A stretch of 9,643 nt of DNA. Origin: Legionella genomosp. 1. GTDB taxonomy: Bacteria; Pseudomonadota; Gammaproteobacteria; Legionellales; Legionellaceae. The number at the start of each line of letters is the position of its first letter. Positions within the stretch are counted from its first letter, which is position 1. Both the position numbers and the translations under genes were made by a program. Where the stretch lies: contig CAMBDN010000084.1 in NCBI GenBank assembly GCA_945865355.1, positions 1 to 9,643 on the forward strand, written 5' to 3'. Positions 1 to 6,234 of this stretch are shown here, one piece after another. The notes below the pieces were generated by a model. The model saw nothing but the letters and a program-made list of their open reading frames with translations. It did no database searches and was not told the DNA's origin.

Positions 1-1
1 G

Positions 2-892
2 CCAAGGGCACACGGGGCTGTGATTGTCCCGATGGCCGGTCTGGGGCAGCGTTTTGTTGACCAAGGCTATGCGCTTACGAAGCCGTTGATACCCGTTTCC
101 GGCTTGCCGATGGTTGCGCAAGCAACGCATGATCTTCCTCCGGCCTTAAACCATGCGTTTGTTCTCAGGAAGGACATGGCGGGGTATGGTGACGTGTCGG
201 AAGCTCTCACTCGACTTTATCCAACCTCGGTCATCAAAACAATCGACAAGCTTACCGACGGCCAAGCTTGTACTGCGTTGATTGGTCTCGACGCTCTTGA
301 GGCCGAGATGGGTAGCGTCGATGGGCCGATAACCTTTGGTGCGTGTGACAATGGTGCGCTTTACAATTTTTCGGGTTTAGATCGGTTGCTGGACAATCCT
401 GAGGTTGATGTGATTGTTTGGGGCGTTCGCGGTTATCCCAACGCATTACGCCATCCTAAAATGTTTGGCTGGGTTGATGCAGAGGGAGGGCGGATACGTT
501 CGATCTCCGTCAAAGTGCCTCTTGGGGACCCTGAGCGAGATCCCATAGTTTTGGGAACCTTCACATTTCGTCGGGCGGACGATTTTCGTCGTGCAATGGA
601 TCATCTAATCGAACGCGACGGCCGAGTTAACGGTGAGTTTTACATCGATTCATGTATCAACGATGCGATTGAACTTGGATTAAGGTGCTATCTGTTTGAA
701 GTTGATAATTATCTTTGCTGGGGTACTCCAAATGATCTTCGTACATTTGAGTATTGGCAGTCATGCTTTCATAAGTGGCACGGCCACACTTATCGCTTGG
801 AGTTGGACTCGCGTATACCAGTCGCAGCCTTACCTAAACTAGAAAGTGATTATGCAGCGACCATTCCTGCTTTCCCTGGGCCGAAAGTATGA
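2..892 (+). CDS. Sugar-phosphate nucleotidyltransferase, 5' end cut by window
   Basis: This is a nucleotidyltransferase of the NTP_transferase family, which joins an NTP to a sugar-1-phosphate-like substrate in the cytoplasm and releases pyrophosphate. Counting from the GTG at 20, the N-terminal nucleotide-binding signature is clear: VPMAGLGQRF (3-12), then K21-P22-L23. Further in are GQACT (81-85), a metal-ligand-type Asp in ACDNG (D110), SVK (163-165), GEFYIDSCIN (205-214) and WGTPNDLRTFEYW (234-246), all typical of these enzymes. The reading frame stays open to the window edge (PRAHGA precedes the GTG), and no ribosome binding site sits at a good distance from that GTG, so the true start is probably upstream. 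The stop overlaps the next start as ATGA. The sugar and nucleotide cannot be read from the sequence. The product probably feeds the glycosyltransferases downstream. Confidence 0.88.
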   Translation, partial: PRAHGAVIVPMAGLGQRFVDQGYALTKPLIPVSGLPMVAQATHDLPPALNHAFVLRKDMAGYGDVSEALTRLYPTSVIKTIDKLTDGQACTALIGLDALEAEMGSVDGPITFGACDNGALYNFSGLDRLLDNPEVDVIVWGVRGYPNALRHPKMFGWVDAEGGRIRSISVKVPLGDPERDPIVLGTFTFRRADDFRRAMDHLIERDGRVNGEFYIDSCINDAIELGLRCYLFEVDNYLCWGTPNDLRTFEYWQSCFHKWHGHTYRLELDSRIPVAALPKLESDYAATIPAFPGPKV

Positions 893-1290
893 TCAAACGT
901 GAAGTGGCCGTTTTTGCAGCGAATGGACTTATTTCGGTAGCAATTGCTTATTGGGTCTATCGGATTCTGGTTTCCGGCGGGCTGTCCATCGAATTTGGCA
1001 ATGGACTTGCCTACCTATCCGGTATGGTTTACGGATTTTTGGCCAACAAGAAACTAGCATTCAGGGATGCATCCGCTGTATCGAGTGGTATGTTAACGCG
1101 TTATGTGCTGTGGCATGCTTTTACATTAATGGTAAACGTCGGAGTTAATTCTGCAGTGCTAGCGGTCATTGAGTCCTGGGTGTTCGGCTTGACAATTTCA
1201 TTTCTGTTGGCCATTTCAATTACAACTGTCTTGAATTATTTAGGGCTTAAGTATTTAGTGTTCAAAAACCCAACAACAGTGACGGCATGA
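889..1290 (+). CDS. GtrA-like small membrane protein, putative lipid-linked sugar flippase
   Basis: A 133-residue inner-membrane protein of the GtrA/DPMS family. Four hydrophobic segments are visible at roughly residues 6-26, 34-53, 68-92 and 98-122. The family hallmarks are present: an aromatic/basic motif after the second helix (YGFLANKKLAF) and the matching C-terminal NYLGLKYLVF. In Gtr systems of phages and bacteria such proteins are thought to move undecaprenyl-phosphate-linked sugar across the membrane. The length is normal for the family. The ATG overlaps the previous stop (ATGA), so translation is probably coupled. The GT2 enzyme and the GT-C-like protein later in the same operon supply the other two Gtr-type roles, although the genes are not adjacent as they are in the classic gtrA-gtrB pair. 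Family is confident; flippase activity is inferred. Confidence 0.85.
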   Translation: MIKREVAVFAANGLISVAIAYWVYRILVSGGLSIEFGNGLAYLSGMVYGFLANKKLAFRDASAVSSGMLTRYVLWHAFTLMVNVGVNSAVLAVIESWVFGLTISFLLAISITTVLNYLGLKYLVFKNPTTVTA

Positions 1291-1303
1291 AAAGAGTCAA
1301 TTG

Positions 1304-2119
1304 ATGAAAAAGCTATTTCTACATGGACCCTATTTTCCAAGACACGAAGATAACCTCATGGGTTCGGAAGGTTCAGTCGCTTTGGCACGGCAAAATTTTA
1401 TAACAAGCAGATTCAGAAATCTTGACGTACTTTTGCGCTCACGCTATGAGTGGATGAATCAGTATCTGTCGCCAGGAAAAACAGTTATTGAGGTGGGGGC
1501 CGGCGCGGGGTTGTCACCTTTGTATTTGACGCACAAGCCAACGCTCACAGATGCAGCAAGTAATCCGTGGATTGAGAAATTCGTTGATGCAACAAACATG
1601 GAAATTGACAGCGATTCAGTAGATGTGCTGATCGCGTCACACAATATCCATCACTTCTATAGTCCCTACAAATTTTTTACTGAATGTGAGAGAGTGCTCC
1701 GTAAGGGTGGGCTTGTATTAGTTCAGGAACTCAATACCTCACTAATGCTGAGATGTCTCCTTAGGTTGATGCGCCACGAGGGGTGGTCTTACGACGTGGA
1801 TGTTTTCGATAAAACCGCGGTTGTGAATGATAAAAATGATTTGTGGTCAGCGAATTGTGCTGTTCCGGAAATGCTGTTTTCAGATTCAACTGCGTTTGAG
1901 CACACTTTTACTAACTTTAAGATTGAATCTAATGAGTTGTGTGAATGCCTGATTTTTCCATTATCAGGCGGAGTGATTTCGAAAGCACCAGTTCCGGAAT
2001 TGCCTTGGTTTGTGCTGAGAGCCATTTTGTCACTTGATCGACTTTTGGTTAAATTGGCTCCGCGAGTTTTTGCAATGGGACGAAGCGTGGTGATCAGGAA
2101 AAGCCAGGACGCCCGATGA
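1304..2119 (+). CDS. Class I SAM-dependent methyltransferase
   Basis: A 271-residue cytoplasmic protein with a Methyltransf_11-type Rossmann domain. Motif I is VIEVGAGAGLS (61-71), the glycine-rich SAM-binding loop. The second strand gives TD (82-83). DATNMEIDSDSVDVLIASH (95-113) is the usual DA.xLPF-to-strand-4 region, followed by NIHHF and then ERVLRKGGLVLVQE, the strand-5 motif. The C-terminal third (about 170-271) is not a recognised domain. I chose ATG at 1304 over the TTG directly before it because AAAGAG at 1291-1296 lies 7 bases upstream. The gene is 13 bases from the GtrA-like gene, the only real gap in the operon. In this setting an O- or N-methylation of a sugar or a precursor is likely, but the substrate cannot be read from the sequence. 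Confidence 0.85.
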   Translation: MKKLFLHGPYFPRHEDNLMGSEGSVALARQNFITSRFRNLDVLLRSRYEWMNQYLSPGKTVIEVGAGAGLSPLYLTHKPTLTDAASNPWIEKFVDATNMEIDSDSVDVLIASHNIHHFYSPYKFFTECERVLRKGGLVLVQELNTSLMLRCLLRLMRHEGWSYDVDVFDKTAVVNDKNDLWSANCAVPEMLFSDSTAFEHTFTNFKIESNELCECLIFPLSGGVISKAPVPELPWFVLRAILSLDRLLVKLAPRVFAMGRSVVIRKSQDAR

Positions 2120-2817
2120 TTCGCTTTTCCCTTGTCATTCCTTGCTTCAATGAAGCTAAAAATCTTCCGTTGCTGTTGGAGCGGTGCAAAGTCCTTACCG
2201 CACGGCCAGATATTGAAGTTATCTTAGTTGACAATGGTTCGACTGATGATTCACATCAAGTGCTTTTGACTCTGTTACCAAGTTACGTTGGCTGTCGAGT
2301 TGTTCGCGTTGAGAAAAATCAAGGCTATGGATTTGGCATCTTGTCTGGACTAAGGGCAGCTAAAGGCGAAATTCTTGGCTGGACTCATGCGGATATGCAG
2401 ACCGATCCGCAGGATGCGTTGCTAGGTTTGGCCGCCTTTGAAAAACAAGGCTCAGCTATTTTTGTTAAAGGGCGCCGCTACGGGAGACCATTGGCAGATG
2501 TAGCATTTACGGTCGGGATGAGTTTGTTTGAAACACTGCTGCTTGCTCGGCCGATGTGGGATATTAATGCTCAACCGACGATGTTCTCGCGCAAGTGTTT
2601 TGAGTCATGGAACACGCCACCTCACGATTTTTCGCTCGACCTATACGCTTACTATATTGCTCAAGTAAAAGGGCTCAAGGTTTATCGTTTTCCCGTTAAG
2701 TTTGGGCAACGAGCCCATGGAGTTTCGCATTGGAATGTAAATTGGTCAGCAAAATGGAAGTTTATTCGTAGAACGATTGATTTTAGCCTTCAACTAAAAA
2801 GGAAAGTTTCGCTATGA
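2116..2817 (+). CDS. Family 2 glycosyltransferase, DPM1/GtrB-like (polyprenyl-phosphate glycosyltransferase)
   Basis: A 233-residue GT-A-fold enzyme. The N terminus SLVIPCFNEAKNL (5-17) is the GT2 opening strand. VDNGSTDDS (38-46) binds the nucleotide, and HADMQTDP (91-98) takes the place of the DADLQ metal-binding motif found in dolichol/undecaprenyl-phosphate sugar transferases. KGRR (118-121), NAQPTMFSR (151-159) and RAHGVSHWN (199-207) are also typical of DPM1-like enzymes. It would move a sugar from a nucleotide donor to a polyprenyl phosphate at the cytoplasmic face. Unlike GtrB or ArnC it has no C-terminal membrane helices and so resembles the short soluble DPM1 form. The start overlaps the methyltransferase stop (ATGA) and is backed by AGGA six bases upstream. 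Donor and acceptor are inferred from family and context only. Confidence 0.85.
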   Translation: MIRFSLVIPCFNEAKNLPLLLERCKVLTARPDIEVILVDNGSTDDSHQVLLTLLPSYVGCRVVRVEKNQGYGFGILSGLRAAKGEILGWTHADMQTDPQDALLGLAAFEKQGSAIFVKGRRYGRPLADVAFTVGMSLFETLLLARPMWDINAQPTMFSRKCFESWNTPPHDFSLDLYAYYIAQVKGLKVYRFPVKFGQRAHGVSHWNVNWSAKWKFIRRTIDFSLQLKRKVSL

Positions 2818-3419
2818 AACTTATCGCCCATCGTCGCAACACAATCGCTGCACTGCAGGAAACCGAGCAGAAGTACGGTATTGAAGTGGACATAAGAAGC
2901 GAAGGATCTAAGTTAATTATCCATCATGATCCATTCGTTTCTGGAGAGTCTTTCGATGACTGGATTGATTGTTATCGTCACGGGACATTAATACTAAATG
3001 TCAAAGAGGAGGGGCTTGAAACTAAGCTGATTGAGATCATGGCATCGAAGGGTATTGATGATTATTTTTTCTTAGATCAATCATTTCCTTTCTTGGTAAA
3101 GACCTCTACTGGCGGGGAGCATCGCTGTGCTGTACGAGTTTCAGAGTTCGAATCACTTGAAACAGCACTAACTTTGGCCGGCAAGGTGGACTGGGTGTGG
3201 GTAGATTGTTTCACTCAATTTCCACTTAACGGCAGTGATGCGGCGCGACTATTGAATGCTGGCTTCAAACTTTGCCTGGTATCACCAGAGTTGCAAGGAC
3301 GGAATGCAGAAATTGAGATTCCTGCGCTTGCGTCATTACTGAAAGATCTGGCAATTGAACCAACTGCGGTTTGCTCTAAGCGGATCGACCTTTGGGAAAA
3401 AGTGATAACTGTACAATGA
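2814..3419 (+). CDS. Short GDPD/PI-PLC-like phosphodiesterase homologue
   Basis: A 201-residue protein that begins like a glycerophosphodiester phosphodiesterase TIM barrel. IAHRRNT (4-10) carries the His-Arg pair, EVD (24-26) the metal-binding Glu-x-Asp, and HHDP (37-40) the second catalytic His. A strand LILNVKEEGLE follows where GDPD enzymes have a Glu-x-Lys strand, so one usual acidic ligand seems to be missing there. Later segments (YFFLDQSFPF, VRVSEFE, WVWVDCF) look like barrel strands. It is shorter than the usual 240-300 residue enzyme, and it has no signal peptide or membrane segment, so it should be cytoplasmic. AAGGAAAG lies upstream of the ATG, which overlaps the GT2 stop (ATGA). 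A phosphodiester in a sugar or polyol precursor is a plausible substrate; activity is unproven. Confidence 0.7.
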   Translation: MKLIAHRRNTIAALQETEQKYGIEVDIRSEGSKLIIHHDPFVSGESFDDWIDCYRHGTLILNVKEEGLETKLIEIMASKGIDDYFFLDQSFPFLVKTSTGGEHRCAVRVSEFESLETALTLAGKVDWVWVDCFTQFPLNGSDAARLLNAGFKLCLVSPELQGRNAEIEIPALASLLKDLAIEPTAVCSKRIDLWEKVITVQ

Positions 3420-5467
3420 AAATAATGTGGATGCATCCGTTGTTTCTAATGGGGCTTGTCGTTCGATTGATTCTGATTTTTGCCGTGACCCCATTGGCAG
3501 TATCAGAGTGGTATGTCCCGTTTCTGGATGTCAGCACATCTGATGTTACGCTCGACCCTTGGTCAGAATGGATGAATGGCGGAGGAACGGCAGTCGCCTT
3601 CCCTTATGGCTACGCAATGTGGTTGGCGTTCTTGCCAATACTGCTGGTGGTGAAACTGGTTGGAGTGCCGATGCAGTTCGGATATGACCTTACATTGCTA
3701 GCAGCGGATCTCTGTTTGTTGCTCACGCTTAATTACATTTTACCTGGACGACAGCGACTGCTTCTGGCTGTTTATTGGTTATCGCCAATTGTTATTCTTG
3801 CCACCTATGGGCTTGGGCTCAATGACCTTATTCCCGCGTTACTGTTGACTCTTTCAATCCTATTAATTCGTCGAGTTCAGTTAACGCTAGCTGGTTTTAT
3901 ATTTGCCGCAGCGATATCAGCTAAGTTCAGCATGATCGTAGCGTTGCCATTTTTTGCTATTTATCTATACAACAACAAGGCATTAAGGCAGCGCATCAGC
4001 CAGTTCTTGCTTGGCTTTGTCGCTTGTTCACTTATTTTGGGGGTGCCATTCATCTTTTCAAATGCCGGTTTGCAAATGCTTTTTGGCAATCCAGAAATGG
4101 GAAAAGTCTATCGAGCGTCCATTGGTTTTGGAGGAAATGTTTCTGTATACATCGTTCCACTGTTTTATATGGTGATGCTTTATTTTGCGTGGCGGGTTAG
4201 ACGGATGAATTTCGATCTATTTCAGGCAATTACAGGAATAGCATTTTTGTTAATTGTATTGATGACGCCAGCTTCACCGGGTTGGTTTGTTTGGAGTATC
4301 CCGTTTATGGTGTTTTATCAAGCCATGAGCGGGAGAATGGCTATTCTTTTAGTCTCGGCATTTTCTGCTCTCTATGTTCTGAGTACGTTACTTGTTACAC
4401 CACTCCGATTTTCGTCCGGTGTCAATTTTGATCTGGGAAGCGCACTTCAAGTGACAGGGCAACTGGGTAGTCATGCAGCTTCACTTCTTCATACCACCAT
4501 GGTCGCAATCGGTATTGTGCTTGCATTGCGCACATGGCGCGAGGCGATCATTCGTAATGACTTTTTTAGGCTAAGCCGTAAGCCTTTTGTAATCGGGATA
4601 GCCGGTGATTCGGGTGCTGGCAAAGATACTTTTGCAGATTCAATCACAGGACTGTTCGGTAGACATTCTGTTGTGAAGATTTCCGGCGACGATTATCACC
4701 GTTGGGATCGACAAAAGCCCATGTGGCAAGTGATGACGCACCTTAACCCTATGGCAAATGATCTCGAAAATTTCAGTAATGATCTCGTATGCCTGACGGA
4801 TGGAAAGAATATTCAGTCAAGACACTATGATCATCAAACCGGAAAAATGAGTCGGCCCTTTCGGATTGCAAGCAATGACCTAGTTATCGCTAGTGGCTTG
4901 CACGCGCTTTATCTGCCAATACTTCGAGATTGCTATAACCTAAAAATATACCTTGATATTGATGAAGGTTTGAGAAGGCATTTCAAGCTAAAGCGAGATG
5001 TGCAACAACGTGGCCATACGTTGGAGAGGGTGCTAGATTCATTTGAGAAAAGAGCTCCTGATTCCGAGCGGTTCATTCTACCACAATCAAACTACGCTGA
5101 TCTGATTCGTGCATTGCATCCAATTCATCCGCGAATGCTCGAAGGATTGGATGATAAACACCCGCTTCGTCTCAAACTCGTAGTCAAAACCCGACACGGG
5201 TTCAATGAACTTTCCTTGAACAGAGTTTTAGTTGGTGTTTGTGGTCTGCACGTTGATATTGTCGTAAGCGATGATGGCGCTGAAGTAAAGATGACAATAG
5301 AAGGCGAAACGTCCGCAGCGGACATTGAATTGGCAACGCAGATGCTATGCCCGCGAGTTCTTGAATTCCTCGATATTTCACCTCGGTGGCAGGATGGTAT
5401 GTTAGGTTTAATGCAGTTGGTAACCCTGTCACATATAGGACAATTACTTACAAAGCGAATCATATAG
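3416..5467 (+). CDS. Fusion: GT-C-like membrane glycosyltransferase plus phosphoribulokinase-like kinase
   Basis: A 683-residue two-part protein. Residues 1-375 form about ten membrane helices. The first outer loop holds DVTLDPWSEW (43-52), and AFPYGYAMW (61-69) and PASPGWFVW (285-293) follow, a GT-C-like arrangement with an acidic catalytic-type residue in loop 1. Residues 388-683 match plant/cyanobacterial-type phosphoribulokinase along their length: P-loop GDSGAGKDT (397-405), GDDYHRWDR (424-432), THLNPMANDLENF (441-453), YDHQTG (471-476), SGLHALY (493-499), KRDVQQRGHT (526-535), PQSNYAD (556-562) and the final GLMQLVTL helix (664-671). The ATG at 3416 overlaps the previous stop (ATGA), and an upstream TTG at 3392 is less likely. 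The nearest in-frame Met before the P-loop is M362, inside the last helix, so a separate kinase start is not apparent. Substrates of both halves are unknown. Confidence 0.85.
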   Translation: MKIMWMHPLFLMGLVVRLILIFAVTPLAVSEWYVPFLDVSTSDVTLDPWSEWMNGGGTAVAFPYGYAMWLAFLPILLVVKLVGVPMQFGYDLTLLAADLCLLLTLNYILPGRQRLLLAVYWLSPIVILATYGLGLNDLIPALLLTLSILLIRRVQLTLAGFIFAAAISAKFSMIVALPFFAIYLYNNKALRQRISQFLLGFVACSLILGVPFIFSNAGLQMLFGNPEMGKVYRASIGFGGNVSVYIVPLFYMVMLYFAWRVRRMNFDLFQAITGIAFLLIVLMTPASPGWFVWSIPFMVFYQAMSGRMAILLVSAFSALYVLSTLLVTPLRFSSGVNFDLGSALQVTGQLGSHAASLLHTTMVAIGIVLALRTWREAIIRNDFFRLSRKPFVIGIAGDSGAGKDTFADSITGLFGRHSVVKISGDDYHRWDRQKPMWQVMTHLNPMANDLENFSNDLVCLTDGKNIQSRHYDHQTGKMSRPFRIASNDLVIASGLHALYLPILRDCYNLKIYLDIDEGLRRHFKLKRDVQQRGHTLERVLDSFEKRAPDSERFILPQSNYADLIRALHPIHPRMLEGLDDKHPLRLKLVVKTRHGFNELSLNRVLVGVCGLHVDIVVSDDGAEVKMTIEGETSAADIELATQMLCPRVLEFLDISPRWQDGMLGLMQLVTLSHIGQLLTKRII

Positions 5468-6234
5468 TGAAGATCAATAATTCAGAGCGTTTCGCTCGTC
5501 TGCCTGACGCGTTTTTGTTTGATACAGACAACACGTTGTATCCGTATGATCCTGCGCATGCCGCGGCACAAAATGCTGTTCGAGATAAAGTAATTACTAC
5601 TTTCTCAATTTCGCCGGATAATTTTGATAAAGCTTTCAAGGAGGCGAGACATCAGGTCAAAGCACGCCTCAAGCATACGGCATCCTCACATAGTCGATTG
5701 CTCTACCTTCAGCGCATGCTTGAAATAATGGGGCTAGGTTCTCAAGTGCTGTTAGCTCTAGATTTCGAACAAACCTATTGGCGAACATTTTTAAGTAATG
5801 CAATTTTGTTTGAAGGAGTAAAGGAACTCCTCGACGACATAAGGTTGCTAGGGACTCCTACGGCTATAGTAACTGATTTAACTGCTCAGATTCAATTTAG
5901 AAAGGTTGTCTATTTTGGTTTGGACAATTACTTTGATTACATTGTTACGAGTGAAGAAGCTGGATTTGATAAGCCACATGAAGCGCCTTTTCAAATTGCG
6001 GTTGAAAAAATGCGCCCCAAAGGAGATTGTATCTGGATGATTGGTGATAACCCGGTCAATGATATTCGTGGAGCACGTGAAAAAATCAACGCTGTGACAC
6101 TACAGAAGGTACATGACGGAGTCGTACTGGGTACAGAACTCAACACCCCGGATGCGTACTTCAGTGATTTTTCTGACTTGCGAAAATTGGTCGCAAAACT
6201 AGGGGGGCGTAATGGAAATAGTCAACTCAAGTGA
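5467..6234 (+). CDS. HAD-superfamily hydrolase, putative sugar phosphatase
   Basis: A 255-residue cytoplasmic HAD hydrolase with all four motifs: FLFDTDNTLYPY (16-27; nucleophile D19 and acid/base D21), IVTDLT (134-139), the lysine in FDKP (K169), and IGDNPVNDIRGA (192-203; D194 and D199 for magnesium). A helical cap of about 90 residues between motifs I and II makes it subfamily I, close to pyrimidine-nucleotidase and phosphoglycolate-phosphatase-like enzymes. GTG at 5467 shares one base with the TAG of the kinase fusion (TAGTG). I preferred it to an ATG at 5386, which would overlap the previous gene by about 80 bases, and the residues it would add show no HAD homology that I can see. The ribosome binding site is weak, so translational coupling is likely. 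It probably removes a phosphate during precursor synthesis; the substrate is unknown. Confidence 0.85.
   Translation: MKINNSERFARLPDAFLFDTDNTLYPYDPAHAAAQNAVRDKVITTFSISPDNFDKAFKEARHQVKARLKHTASSHSRLLYLQRMLEIMGLGSQVLLALDFEQTYWRTFLSNAILFEGVKELLDDIRLLGTPTAIVTDLTAQIQFRKVVYFGLDNYFDYIVTSEEAGFDKPHEAPFQIAVEKMRPKGDCIWMIGDNPVNDIRGAREKINAVTLQKVHDGVVLGTELNTPDAYFSDFSDLRKLVAKLGGRNGNSQLK

Noticed and set aside
1789..2025. 78-codon open frame on the - strand inside the methyltransferase gene
   Set aside because: No motif or ribosome binding site; it is antisense to a well-supported gene.
3392..3415. TTG at 3392 as the start of the fusion gene
   Set aside because: ATG at 3416 forms an ATGA overlap like the other junctions in this operon and begins right before the first membrane helix.
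5125..5463. 112-codon open frame on the - strand inside the kinase domain
   Set aside because: It lies wholly within conserved PRK-like coding sequence on the other strand, and its translation has no recognisable domain.
4577..5464. Calvin-cycle phosphoribulokinase
   Set aside because: Domain similarity is strong, but the domain is fused to a membrane glycosyltransferase, lacks the usual Glu in the EGLHP motif and has no carbon-fixation neighbours.
5386..5466. ATG at 5386 as an earlier start for the HAD hydrolase
   Set aside because: It would add 27 residues that overlap the kinase fusion and show no HAD homology I can recognise; GTG at 5467 gives a normal N terminus 18 residues before the motif I Asp and a tight TAGTG junction.
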